Under the pieces are notes generated by a model. That model ran no database searches and was not told the origin of the DNA. It saw only the letters and a program-made list of their open reading frames with translations. Positions 15,283 to 23,480 of a DNA stretch of 41,823 nt are shown piece by piece. The stretch comes from an uncultured Collinsella sp. (GTDB taxonomy: Bacteria; Actinomycetota; Coriobacteriia; Coriobacteriales; Coriobacteriaceae). Position numbers and translations under genes: made by a program. Numbering within the stretch: the first letter of the stretch is position 1; each line of letters begins with the position of its first letter. The stretch is taken from assembly GCA_902470695.1 (NCBI GenBank), contig CABRHH010000025.1, positions 1-41,823 of the forward strand. Reading direction: 5' to 3'.

Positions 15283-16272
15283 ATGAAGATCAAAGTATTC
15301 GAACTGCGCGAAGACGAGCGTCCGGCCTATGAGCGCGTGTGCGCGGGGCTGCCGGCCGATGTAAGCGTTCAGGCCGATCCCGAGCCGCTCACGCAGGCGA
15401 GCCTCGATGACCTGGACGGCTTCAACGCGGTGGTGATCGTGAACCGCTCGCCGCTCGATGCCGGGATGCTCGAGCAGCTCGCGGCCCGCGGCGTGCGCTA
15501 TGTCGCCACGCGCAGCATCGGGTACAACCACATCGACATCGAGGCCGCCAAGCGTCTGGGGATTCGCGTGTGCAACACGAGCTACCCGCCCTACGGCGTC
15601 GCCGAGTTCGCCGTGATGCTCATGCTCATCGCCCTGCGCAAGTACAAGCCGGCCATGTGGCGCCAGCAGGTGAACGATTACTCGCTCGCCGGTCTGCAAG
15701 GTCGCGAGCTGCGCAACCTCACCGTCGGCGTGATGGGTACCGGGCGCATCGGCCGCGCGGTGGTGGACTACCTGACGGGTTTCGGCTGCAAGATCGTGGC
15801 ATACGACCCGTATCCGTCCCAGGAGCTGCGCGAAAGCGGCAAGGTGGACTATGTCGAGCTCGACGAGCTGTACGCGGCAAGCGACCTGATCACCATTCAC
15901 ATGCCGCTCATGGCATCCACGCAGGGCATTATCGACGCGGGCGCTCTTGCCAAGATGCGCGATGGCGTGGTGCTGGTGAACGTGAGCCGCGGCGAGCTGA
16001 TGGATGTCGAGGCGCTGATCGAGGGTATCGAGAGCCAGAAGATCGGGTCGCTGGCCATGGATGTGTTCGCCGAGGAGGACGGCATCTACCATGTGAACCG
16101 CATGCACGACATCCTGCCGAACCGCCAGATGGCCTACCTGCGTCAGTTCCCCAACGTGGTGCTCACCCAGCACATCGCGTTCTATACCGATGTGGACGTG
16201 CACAGCATGGTTGAGCAGAGCATCGGCGGCGTGGTGGCCATGGCGGCCGGGGAGTGCCCCACGGAGCTGTAA
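15283..16272 (+). CDS. D-lactate dehydrogenase / D-2-hydroxyacid dehydrogenase
   Basis: A member of the D-isomer-specific 2-hydroxyacid dehydrogenase family, of the LdhA/VanH type, reducing pyruvate or a related 2-keto acid with NADH. Visible elements are TRSIGYNHIDIEAAK, VAEFAVMLML, the NAD fold VGVMGTGRIGRAVVDYL with D at the end of the next strand (AYDPYP), the catalytic arginine in NVSRGELMD, the glutamate in MDVFAEEDG and the histidine in TQHIAFYTD. Length is 329 residues, typical. The ATG at 15283 begins MKIKVFELRED. With L-ldh 1.5 kb upstream, the cell can probably make both lactate isomers. Exact substrate is inferred: D-lactate is most likely, and a VanH-like role in D-lactate-ended peptidoglycan is not supported by any vanA neighbour. 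Confidence 0.88.
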   Translation: MKIKVFELREDERPAYERVCAGLPADVSVQADPEPLTQASLDDLDGFNAVVIVNRSPLDAGMLEQLAARGVRYVATRSIGYNHIDIEAAKRLGIRVCNTSYPPYGVAEFAVMLMLIALRKYKPAMWRQQVNDYSLAGLQGRELRNLTVGVMGTGRIGRAVVDYLTGFGCKIVAYDPYPSQELRESGKVDYVELDELYAASDLITIHMPLMASTQGIIDAGALAKMRDGVVLVNVSRGELMDVEALIEGIESQKIGSLAMDVFAEEDGIYHVNRMHDILPNRQMAYLRQFPNVVLTQHIAFYTDVDVHSMVEQSIGGVVAMAAGECPTEL

Positions 16273-16586
16273 GACGTGCGTCGACGGGACCCGTGCTCCG
16301 GCGCGGTGGCCCGTGTGTAGGGCGTTTCATAGCGTTTTCAGCGAGGGTCGTACCGGCAGCACCCGGCGCATGCGTTGCGTGGCGACCGATCTGTTCGGCG
16401 CGCGAAGATTGAGTGCCGGTGTATGTGAGTGGAGCCGCGTCGCCGCTGGGGCAGCGCGGCCCTGTTTCCGACGTGTTGCAGGTTTGCAAACTCCAGGCGG
16501 CTCAGGGCTGCCGCGCCTGCACGCGGGCGTATCGTAGGGCGCGTATCACACACGCGCCCCGCGCCCGACCGAGAAGGCGAGCCGCC
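16273..16586. other. Gap without recognisable features
   Basis: About 310 GC-rich bases between the D-hydroxyacid dehydrogenase and aminotransferase genes. I see only short GC stems (for example GCCGCG/CGCGGC) and no clear promoter or gene. Confidence 0.4.
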
Positions 16587-17786
16587 ATGCAGCAGCTTTC
16601 GAATCGCACCGCCACGTTTACCGATTCCGTCATCCGGCGCATGACGCGCATCTCGAATGTCTACAACGCTATCAACCTGTCGCAGGGCTTTCCTGATTTC
16701 GAGCCTCCAGCGGAGCTGCTGGCGAGTTTGCAGCGCGTGGCGTCGCGCGGGGATGTGCTGGGGCACCAGTATTCGATCACGTGGGGTGCGCAGGCATTCC
16801 GCGATGCCCTGGCGGAGAAGCAGTCGGCGCGCATGGGCGTCGACATCGACCCGAACGAGCATATCGTGGTCACGTGCGGTTCTACCGAGGCAATGATGGC
16901 GGCCATGATGACGGTGGTGAATCCGGGAGACCGGGTGGCGATTTTCTCGCCGTTTTACGAGAACTACGGCGCCGATACGATCCTGTCGGGTGCGGAGCCC
17001 GTCTATGTGCCGCTGGTGCCGCCTGCCTACACGTTCGATCCCGCTCGGCTTGAGGCGGCGTTTCGCGACCAGGGTGCCAAAGCGCTCGTGCTGTGCAATC
17101 CGTCCAACCCCTGCGGCAAGGTGTTCACACGGGCGGAGCTGGAGACCATCGCCTCGATTGTGATCGAGTACGATGCCTATGTGATTACCGATGAGGTGTA
17201 CGAGCATATTGTGTATGCGCCTCACGTGCATACCTATATGGCGAGCTTGCCTGGGATGTGGGAGCGCACCATTTCGTGCAGTTCGCTGTCCAAGACGTAT
17301 TCGATCACAGGGTGGCGCTTGGGCTACACCATCGCGCCTGCCGAGATCACCGATCGCATCAAGAAGGTGCATGACTTTTTGACGGTGGGAGCGGCGGCGC
17401 CGCTGCAGGAGGCGGTTGTGACCGCGCTGCGATTCCCGCAGGCGTACTATGACGGACTGCTGGAGCTGTATGCATCAAAGCGGGACCTGCTGTGCGAGGG
17501 GCTCGACCGCTTGGGGATCGCGCATAACGTGCCCGAGGGCGCCTATTACGTAATGGTCGATATCTCAGAGTTCGGATATGTCAGCGACCTGGCGTTTTGC
17601 GAGGACTTGGCGCGTCTGGTGGGCGTAGGCGCCGTGCCAGGTTCGAGCTTTTTCAAGGAGCCCGAGAACCGTTACGTACGCCTGCATTTTGCCAAGCGCG
17701 ACGAGACCCTGCAGGCGGCGCTCGAGCGGCTGGCGCGGCTGCGGGAGCGTATCCCCGTGCGCGGGGCAGGTGTTGCTGCGGAGTGA
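16587..17786 (+). CDS. Class I/II PLP-dependent aminotransferase
   Basis: A 399-residue fold-type I aminotransferase. The Schiff-base lysine lies in SSLSKTYSITGWRLGY; NPSNPCGK, ITDEVYEHIVY (the PLP aspartate and tyrosine) and the C-terminal arginine of RYVRLHFAK bind cofactor and substrate carboxylate. The opening NAINLSQGFPDFEPP resembles kynurenine/glutamine-type and methionine aminotransferases as well as PatA. Substrate cannot be read from the sequence. A PatA-like role (N-acetyl-LL-DAP aminotransferase) would complete the DAP pathway encoded 20 kb away, but that is speculation. The ATG at 16587 has AAGGCGAG upstream. It looks monocistronic. Confidence 0.88.
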   Translation: MQQLSNRTATFTDSVIRRMTRISNVYNAINLSQGFPDFEPPAELLASLQRVASRGDVLGHQYSITWGAQAFRDALAEKQSARMGVDIDPNEHIVVTCGSTEAMMAAMMTVVNPGDRVAIFSPFYENYGADTILSGAEPVYVPLVPPAYTFDPARLEAAFRDQGAKALVLCNPSNPCGKVFTRAELETIASIVIEYDAYVITDEVYEHIVYAPHVHTYMASLPGMWERTISCSSLSKTYSITGWRLGYTIAPAEITDRIKKVHDFLTVGAAAPLQEAVVTALRFPQAYYDGLLELYASKRDLLCEGLDRLGIAHNVPEGAYYVMVDISEFGYVSDLAFCEDLARLVGVGAVPGSSFFKEPENRYVRLHFAKRDETLQAALERLARLRERIPVRGAGVAAE

Positions 17787-18001
17787 GGCGCTGCGGGGCG
17801 AAGCGGACACGGCAGAGTGAGGCGTACGCCTGGCGCAAACGCGACCGCGTCGTGCGGTCATCGAGGGACGTATTGGTATTCTCGATGGACTGGATTCGCG
17901 TTCGCGTTTGGCTGTGTGTGAGCACGGGCTGCCGATGCCGCGCAAGTGCGTGCCGCGATACACATCGACCCGCGTATTGTCCGCGCACGGCCTCCTCAAC
18001 C
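17787..18001. other. Gap between convergent genes
   Basis: Apart from the terminator at 18002-18038 that serves the minus-strand operon, I see nothing in this stretch. Confidence 0.4.
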
Positions 18002-18038
18002 AAAAAAGCCGTCGGCCCGCAAAACGGGTCGACGGCTT
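18002..18038 (-). terminator. Rho-independent terminator of the GGGtGRT operon
   Basis: On the minus strand AAGCCGTCG(A)CCCG and CGGG(C)CGACGGCTT form a 13-14-bp stem around a T-rich loop and are followed by six T residues. It lies 40 bases past the GGGtGRT stop codon. Confidence 0.92.
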
Positions 18039-18078
18039 GTGCTTGCGTGCCGAGGCGCGCATGAGCAGCGTTCAGATG

Positions 18079-19083
18079 CTACTCGTTGATCGCGGCGTTC
18101 ACGGCGACGGCGCAGGCGACGGTGGCACCGACCATGGGGTTGTTGCCCATGCCGATGAGGCCCATCATGTCAACGTGCGCAGGCACCGAGGAGGAGCCGG
18201 CGAACTGGGCGTCGGAGTGCATACGGCCCATGGTGTCGGTCATGCCGTAGGAGGCGGGGCCGGCGCCCATGTTGTCCGGGTGCAGGGTACGGCCAGTGCC
18301 GCCACCGGAAGCCACGGAGAAGTACTTCTTGCCAGCCTCGAGGCGCTCCTTCTTGTAGGTGCCCGCGGTGGGGTGCTGGAAGCGCGTGGGGTTGGTGGAG
18401 TTACCGGTGATGGAGATGTCCACGTTCTCGTGCCACATGATGGCAACGCCCTCGCGGACGTCGTCGGCGCCGTAGCAGTTGACGGCAGCGCGGGGACCAT
18501 CGGAGTAGGGGATGGTCTCGACGACCTTGAGCTCGCCCGTGAAGTAGTCGAACTGGGTCTTCACATAGGTGAAGCCGTTGATGCGGGCGATGATCTGAGC
18601 GGCGTCCTTGCCCAGGCCGTTCAGGATGACGCGCAGCGGCGTCTTGCGGGCCTTGTTGGCGTTGAGGGCCAGCTTGATGGCGCCCTCAGCGGCAGCGAAG
18701 GACTCGTGACCGGCCAGGAACGCGAAGCACTCGGTGTCATCGGACAGCAGCATGGCGCCCAGGTTGCCGTGGCCCAGACCGACCTTGCGGTCCTCGGCGA
18801 CGGAGCCGGGGACGGTGAAGGCCTGGATGCCCTCGCCGATGATGGAAGCGGCCTCGGAAGCGCTCTTGGCGCCCTTCTTGATGGCGAGCGCGCAACCCAG
18901 GGTGTAGGCCCACTCGGCGTTCTGGAACGCGATGGACTGGGTGTCGTGCACGATCTCGCGGGCGTTCACGCCCTTGTCGAGGCAGATTTGCTCGGCTTCC
19001 TCGAGGGAGGCAATGCCGTTCTCAGCGAGGCAGGTGTTGATCTTCTCAACGCGGCGCTCGTACCCTTCGAAAGTTACAGCCAT
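18079..19083 (-). CDS. GGGtGRT protein
   Basis: This 334-residue protein carries the motif that names its family, GGGTGRT at residues 260-266, within SVASGGGTGRTLHPDNMGAGP. Other conserved-looking blocks are RKVGLGHGNLGAMLLSDDTECFAFLAGHESFA, VILNGLGKDAAQIIARING and GMGNNPMVGATVACAVAVNAA. There is no signal peptide or membrane segment. The family has no established function that I know; it occurs next to NifU-like proteins, as it does here (18 bases downstream of one). The gly-rich loops suggest nucleotide or phosphate binding, which is inference. A strong terminator follows it. The ATG at 19083 has a GGGAGGG-type site upstream. Confidence 0.9.
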   Translation of the reverse strand: MAVTFEGYERRVEKINTCLAENGIASLEEAEQICLDKGVNAREIVHDTQSIAFQNAEWAYTLGCALAIKKGAKSASEAASIIGEGIQAFTVPGSVAEDRKVGLGHGNLGAMLLSDDTECFAFLAGHESFAAAEGAIKLALNANKARKTPLRVILNGLGKDAAQIIARINGFTYVKTQFDYFTGELKVVETIPYSDGPRAAVNCYGADDVREGVAIMWHENVDISITGNSTNPTRFQHPTAGTYKKERLEAGKKYFSVASGGGTGRTLHPDNMGAGPASYGMTDTMGRMHSDAQFAGSSSVPAHVDMMGLIGMGNNPMVGATVACAVAVNAAINE

Positions 19084-19101
19084 GGATATATCCCTCCCTT
19101 T

Positions 19102-19836
19102 CTACTCGTGAACCGGGAACACGTTGGCGACGGAGTGGGTCTCCTCGTCCGTGCGCGGATCGATGTACTTGGCGGCGTTCTCCCACTGGCCGTAGTGGCC
19201 CATGGCGCCGGCGATGGCCTCCTCGGGGGTCTTACCGGCCTTGAGGGCGTCGGTGAACTTGCCGAGGTTCATGAACTCGAACGCGATGATCTCGTTGTTG
19301 GCGTTGAGCGCCATGCGGGTCACGTAGCCCTGGGCGAGCTCGAGGTAGCGAGCGCCCTTGGCCTTCGTGCCGAACATGGTGCCGACTTGGGAGCGCAGGC
19401 CCTTGCCGAGGTCGTCGAGGGAGGCACCCACGGGCAGGCCGCCCTCGGAGAACGCGGTCTGGCTGCGGCCGTACACGATCTGCAGGAAGATCTCGCGCAT
19501 GGCCACGTTGATGGCGTCGCAGACGAGGTCGGTGTTGAGGGCCTCGAGGATGGTCTTGCCGGGAAGGATCTCGGAAGCCATAGCAGCGGAGTGGGTCATG
19601 CCCGAGCAGCCGATGGTCTCAACGAGAGCCTCCTCGATGATGCCCTCCTTGACGTTCAGCGTGAGCTTGCAGGCGCCCTGCTGCGGAGCGCACCAACCCA
19701 CACCGTGGGTGAGGCCGGAGATGTCCTTGACCTCCTTGGCCTGGACCCATTTGCCCTCCTCGGGGATGGGCGCGGGGCCGTGGTATGCGCCCTTGGCGAC
19801 GGGGCACATGTTCTCCACTTCAGATGAGTACTGCAT
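19102..19836 (-). CDS. NifU/IscU-like iron-sulfur cluster assembly scaffold-type protein
   Basis: The first 120 residues resemble the IscU/NifU N-terminal scaffold. Cysteines that could hold a cluster are C49 and C56 (WCAPQQGACKL), C77 (IGCSGM) and C106 (DLVCDAIN), with another at C11 (NMCPVAKG). The C-terminal 100 residues (GTKAKGARYLELAQGYVTRM onward) are not part of IscU, so at 244 residues it is nearly twice the size of IscU or the SufU encoded at 23055-23480. The ATG at 19836 has AGGAG six bases upstream. The next gene, GGGtGRT, follows after 18 bases; the two are a recurrent pair. A role in handling an Fe-S cluster for or with the GGGtGRT protein is inferred. Confidence 0.85.
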   Translation of the reverse strand: MQYSSEVENMCPVAKGAYHGPAPIPEEGKWVQAKEVKDISGLTHGVGWCAPQQGACKLTLNVKEGIIEEALVETIGCSGMTHSAAMASEILPGKTILEALNTDLVCDAINVAMREIFLQIVYGRSQTAFSEGGLPVGASLDDLGKGLRSQVGTMFGTKAKGARYLELAQGYVTRMALNANNEIIAFEFMNLGKFTDALKAGKTPEEAIAGAMGHYGQWENAAKYIDPRTDEETHSVANVFPVHE

Positions 19837-19912
19837 GCCTCTCCTCTCTTTCGTGTTGGTGTTCGACGCGCCCAGGCGAGAGCGGAGTCGAACAAACCTG
19901 ACATGCAGCCCC

Positions 19913-19918
19913 ATTTTA
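19913..19918 (-). promoter_or_regulatory. -10 element for the nifU-like/GGGtGRT pair
   Basis: Minus-strand TAAAAT (CGCTAAAATGGGG), overlapping the stop codon of the upstream permease gene and 77 bases before the nifU-like start. No clear -35 is present. Confidence 0.4.
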
Positions 19919-20635
19919 GCGCGATTTACGCGGGTGTTTTCTCAGAACCGATGTATTTTCAGGAATGGAGCGCTTCAATATGTGGTGGTGCGAGCGATAG
20001 TCGACCGTATGTCCCAGCAGCCTCAAGATGAGATCGAAGGCAAGCGCAAGTAGGACGCAGCAGGCGGTGGCGGTCACGATCTTTTCCATATGAAGGCTTC
20101 TCAGGCCGCTGAAAAGCAGGGCGCCGAGGCCGCCGGCGTTGATGCCTGCGGCGACAGTGGCGATGCCCACACAGGAGAGGGCGGCAAGACGGATGCCGGA
20201 GATGATGGAGGGCAGTGCCAAGGGGATGCGGATGCGGAGCAGAAGCTGGCGCGGGCTCATGCCCATGCCCGTCGCCGCCTCGATAATCGCGCGGTCGACA
20301 CCGAGCAGGCCGCCGAGCGCATTGCGCACGAGGATAAATTGGCAGTAGATGGTCATGACTGCGACCGCAGTGGTGGTCCCCAATCCGGTAAGGGGGATGA
20401 GCAAGGCGAACAGCGCGAGGCTCGGTATGGCGTAGAGGGCGGCTGCGACCTCGGTGACCATGCGCGCGAGGCGAGGCCGCGCAAGGCAGGCGCAGACGAG
20501 CACGCCCGCCACGGCACAGGAGATGCCAAGGGTTGCGCATACGAGCCCGGCGTGCTCTGCTGTGGCGCTCAACAGGTCGTCAGCATGGCGTTCGAGATAG
20601 CGCAGCAGCTCGTGGGTGCCGTTCGCCCCCGTCAT
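19916..20635 (-). CDS. ABC transporter permease, OpuC/ProW type (osmoprotectant family)
   Basis: An inner-membrane permease of the binding-protein-dependent transport family, 239 residues with five to six hydrophobic segments. The ATPase-contact loop is EAATGMGMSPRQLLLRIRIPLALPSIISG, the standard EAA motif. It is most like OpuCB/OpuCD subunits for choline, betaine or carnitine uptake. The ATG at 20635 overlaps the ATPase gene stop as ATGA; a GTG at 20644 is an alternative. It is the last gene of the four-gene transporter. The C-terminus has an unusual basic tail (SVLRKHPRKSR). Confidence 0.85.
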   Translation of the reverse strand: MTGANGTHELLRYLERHADDLLSATAEHAGLVCATLGISCAVAGVLVCACLARPRLARMVTEVAAALYAIPSLALFALLIPLTGLGTTTAVAVMTIYCQFILVRNALGGLLGVDRAIIEAATGMGMSPRQLLLRIRIPLALPSIISGIRLAALSCVGIATVAAGINAGGLGALLFSGLRSLHMEKIVTATACCVLLALAFDLILRLLGHTVDYRSHHHILKRSIPENTSVLRKHPRKSR

Positions 20636-21393
20636 CGCTCGCACCGACTCACGTGTCCGGAGACCCCTCGCATCAGCTGTTCGACAAACGGCGTCGCAGG
20701 GCGCTCGTATAGCTCGTCAAAGGTGCCGTACTGCTGGATGCGCCCTTCGTCCAGCACAAGCACGCGCGTGGCGAGACGCCGCGCCTCCTCGATATCGTGC
20801 GTGACGAAGAGGAAGGTCTTGCCGCTGTTGCGGTGGATATGGAGCAGCTCGTCTTGGAGTGCGGTCCGCGTGATGGCGTCAACGGCGCCGAACGGTTCAT
20901 CGAGCAGCATCAGGGCTGGCTCGGCGGCAAGTCCGCGCGCCAGACCCACGCGTTGCTGTTGCCCGCCGGATAGTTGCGCGGGATAGCGATTGCGGAATCG
21001 ACTGGGTTCAAGATGCACGAGTTCGAGCAGCTCGTCCACACGTGCTTCGATGCGCGCCTGTGTCCATCCGAGGATATGCGGCACACAGCCGATATTCTGC
21101 GCGACGGTCATGTGGGGGAACAATCCGGACTGTTGGATGACATACCCAATGCTGCGGCGCAGCTCGATTGGGTCGATACGGGACACATCGCGACCGTTCA
21201 CGAGCACCTGCCCCTCGTCGGGCTCGATGAGTCGGTTGATGAGCTTGATGAAGGTGGTTTTGCCGCCGCCCGACGTGCCCAGCACACAGACGAGCTCGCC
21301 TGCGTCGATGGATAGGCTGATCCCATCGAGCGCCGGTGGGCCGGATGCACCGAATCGTTTGGTAACGCTGTTGAATGTGACGGCAGGGGTCAT
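20632..21393 (-). CDS. ABC transporter ATP-binding protein, OpuC/ProV type
   Basis: The cytoplasmic ATPase of the quaternary-amine-type importer. It shows Walker A GTSGGGKTT (residues about 39-47), the Q-loop in YVIQQSGLFPHMTV, the signature LSGGQQQRVGLAR, Walker B LMLLDEPFGAVD and the switch histidine in FVTHDIEEA. At 253 residues it lacks the C-terminal CBS domains that let OpuCA and OpuAA sense ionic strength, so gating by osmolarity through CBS is not possible here. It lies between the binding protein (54-base gap) and the second permease (overlapping). Confidence 0.9.
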   Translation of the reverse strand: MTPAVTFNSVTKRFGASGPPALDGISLSIDAGELVCVLGTSGGGKTTFIKLINRLIEPDEGQVLVNGRDVSRIDPIELRRSIGYVIQQSGLFPHMTVAQNIGCVPHILGWTQARIEARVDELLELVHLEPSRFRNRYPAQLSGGQQQRVGLARGLAAEPALMLLDEPFGAVDAITRTALQDELLHIHRNSGKTFLFVTHDIEEARRLATRVLVLDEGRIQQYGTFDELYERPATPFVEQLMRGVSGHVSRCER

Positions 21394-21447
21394 GCGCGGA
21401 GTCGCTTTCTGGGTGGCTATTTGCAGCGGTTCGAGGCGAAACCGCGT

Positions 21448-22356
21448 TTACAGGGACTGGAAGAAATCGGCGGCAACATCTTCATAGTCTTCCTTGTCGA
21501 TGTCGACGCGAGCGTTCAGCGTGGTGAGCGTCTCGGTGGTGAGCGCATCGTTCACGCGTTTGAGCGCCTCGGCGATCTGCGGCGTGCGCTCGAGCACCTC
21601 GGTTCGCACCACCGGGGCGACGTTGTAGGGAGGCCAGACATGCAGGTCGTCTTCCAGGAGGGTGAACGCATCGTCTACAAGCTGGGCTTCAGTGGTATAG
21701 GCGGGCGTGACGTCGGCTTTGTCGGCTTTCAGGACCTCGTATTTGAGGCCCTCGTCGTACACCTCGTGTTCGGCCCAGGTGAACGGACCGTACGCCTGCT
21801 CGAGCGCGGCAAGGCCGTCGGTGCGTTCGTCGAACTGTCCCTGACTGGCAAAGCGGAGCTCGTGGGCATGGAGCTGCAGGTCGCTGATCGTGGAGATGCT
21901 GAGCTCGCGCGCGGCCCTAGTGGTGATGACGAGTCCCTGACCGTCGGCTGCTTCGGAGCGGTCGAGCCAGATGAGGTCGTATTCGCTCTGGTAGCCATCA
22001 CGGACGGCTTCGAAGGCCTCGTCGGGATCGGCAATGGGGTCCTGTTTGAGGATGGAGATGAGGCCTGTTCCGGTGTACTCCGGGTACAGATCGATATCGC
22101 CTGAGGTGAGCGCGGTGTGGATGAGCGCGCCCGAGATCTCGAAGGAGCGCTTTACGGGGATGCCGGCGTCTTCGAGGGCGAGCGCGTAGAGTTCGGAGAG
22201 AATGACGCCTTCGGTAAACGCTTTTGAGCCTACGGTGACGCGCGCAGCATCGGATTCATCGCTGCCTGCGCAGCCGGAAAGCGACAGCAGGCCCATGCCG
22301 ATGGTTCCTGCTCCGATAGCGGCGAGCGCGCCACGGCGTGTAAGGGTCGAGTGCAT
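21448..22356 (-). CDS. Osmoprotectant-type substrate-binding lipoprotein (OpuCC/OsmF family)
   Basis: A 302-residue extracytoplasmic binding protein. The N-terminus MHSTLTRRGALAAIG leads into a hydrophobic stretch and the lipobox LSGC, so it should be lipid-anchored after residue 28; the double arginine hints at Tat export. The mature part opens VTVGSKAFTEGVILSELYA and continues with DIDLYPEYTGTGL, both characteristic of quaternary-amine binding proteins (OpuCC, OsmF, ChoX-like). Aromatic residues likely to line the ligand box (for example Y in LYPEY and W in WPPYN) are present. The exact ligand (betaine, choline, carnitine or other) cannot be read. It is flanked by the two permease/ATPase parts. 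Confidence 0.88.
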   Translation of the reverse strand: MHSTLTRRGALAAIGAGTIGMGLLSLSGCAGSDESDAARVTVGSKAFTEGVILSELYALALEDAGIPVKRSFEISGALIHTALTSGDIDLYPEYTGTGLISILKQDPIADPDEAFEAVRDGYQSEYDLIWLDRSEAADGQGLVITTRAARELSISTISDLQLHAHELRFASQGQFDERTDGLAALEQAYGPFTWAEHEVYDEGLKYEVLKADKADVTPAYTTEAQLVDDAFTLLEDDLHVWPPYNVAPVVRTEVLERTPQIAEALKRVNDALTTETLTTLNARVDIDKEDYEDVAADFFQSL

Positions 22357-22377
22357 GGCGGTTCCTTTCGTCAGCGG

Positions 22378-23058
22378 TTAGAGGACCGCTTCGGTCGATG
22401 TGGGAGAAGGGGTTGCCGCTGCGAGCTCATGGCGCCGCAGGCGGCGTCCGATATGCGCCAGCAGGCGGTTGACGAGAATGGAGAGCATGGCGACCGAGAG
22501 GCCTCCGATCCACAGCAGATCGAATCGAAGCGCTCCGATGCCGGTGTAGATCAGCACGCCCAAGCCGCCTGCTCCGATATAGGATGCCAGGGTAGCCGAC
22601 GCGATGACTTCTGTCGCGGCTGTTTGCACGCCGCTAAAGGCGAAGGGCAGGGCCAAGGGGGCATGTACGCGGGCAAACACCTGCCAACGGTTCATGCCCA
22701 TGCCCCGGGCGGCTTCGAGCACCGGTGCGGGTACGCTTTGCAGGGCGGTTGCCGTGTTGATAAGGATGGGCGGGATGGCGAGCATGGTGAGGGCCACGAT
22801 GGCTGGGATGGGGCCAACCCCCAGGTAGGGGACGCATAGGATGAGGACGGCCAGGCTCGGCACGACCCTCATCACGCCGGCGAGAACGCTTGCCACGGCG
22901 TCTGCGATTCTGCTGCGCGCCGCAAGGGCGCCTGCGGGCACGGCGATGACGGTTGCCAAAATCAGCGCGATGCCGCTGATGGACACATGTTGGATCGCGA
23001 GTGCGAGCCATTCTGCGCCATCGGTGGTGAAGTAAGCGATGACCTGTTGGAGCATCAT
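22378..23058 (-). CDS. ABC transporter permease, OpuC/ProW type (first of two)
   Basis: A 226-residue membrane permease of the same family as the gene at 19916-20635. The EAA loop is VLEAARGMGMNRWQVFARVHAPLALPFAFSG, and TLASYIGAGGLGVLIYTGI is typical of OpuC-type permeases. The ATG at 23058 overlaps the sufU stop as ATGA, so its translation is probably coupled to sufU. Two separate permeases plus ATPase and lipoprotein make a complete heterodimeric importer. Confidence 0.87.
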   Translation of the reverse strand: MMLQQVIAYFTTDGAEWLALAIQHVSISGIALILATVIAVPAGALAARSRIADAVASVLAGVMRVVPSLAVLILCVPYLGVGPIPAIVALTMLAIPPILINTATALQSVPAPVLEAARGMGMNRWQVFARVHAPLALPFAFSGVQTAATEVIASATLASYIGAGGLGVLIYTGIGALRFDLLWIGGLSVAMLSILVNRLLAHIGRRLRRHELAAATPSPTSTEAVL

Positions 23059-23480
23059 TGGGCGTCAAGGATGCTGTTCAGTGTGCGCCAGGCGAGCTCG
23101 GCGCATTTCACGCGGGCGGGCATGTGGGAGATGTCCTGCAGCTGCGCGGCCTCATCCAGGTCCTCGAAGTCCGTCTCGGATAGCTTGTCACCGCGAATCA
23201 TGGCGAGGAAGAGCTCCGACAGGCGCCGTGCTTCCTGAAGGGTCTCGCCGGTGATGAGCTCGGCCATGATGTCGGCGCTGGCCTGGGAGATGGCGCAGCC
23301 GTGTCCGGTGAACGCCGCCTCCTCGATCACGTCGCCCTCGATGCGCAGCGACAAGGTGAGCTCATCGCCGCAGCTGGGGTTGACGCCGTCGTGGGTGTGG
23401 GTGGCACCTTCCATGGCGTACTTGTAGTCGGGATGGCTGTTGTGCTCCATGAAGGTGGTTGAGTTGTAGAGGTTTCCCAT
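23055..23480 (-). CDS. sufU: Fe-S cluster assembly protein SufU (sulfur transfer from SufS)
   Basis: SufU accepts persulfide sulfur from SufS in Gram-positive SUF systems, using a zinc site. The ligands are visible: C37 and D39 in NPSCGDEL, C62 in GHGCAISQAS and C126 in VKCAELAW. The protein is 141 residues, normal for SufU, and lacks the extra residues of IscU. The ATG at 23480 has AAAGGAG five bases upstream. It is separated from sufS by 332 bases that carry an interspersed repeat cluster, and its stop overlaps the start of a transporter permease. Confidence 0.92.
   Translation of the reverse strand: MGNLYNSTTFMEHNSHPDYKYAMEGATHTHDGVNPSCGDELTLSLRIEGDVIEEAAFTGHGCAISQASADIMAELITGETLQEARRLSELFLAMIRGDKLSETDFEDLDEAAQLQDISHMPARVKCAELAWRTLNSILDAQ

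Noticed and set aside
18079..19827. 639-codon plus-strand frame opposite the GGGtGRT and nifU-like genes
   Set aside because: It is the antisense of two recognised genes and has a low-complexity Gly/Val/Leu composition.
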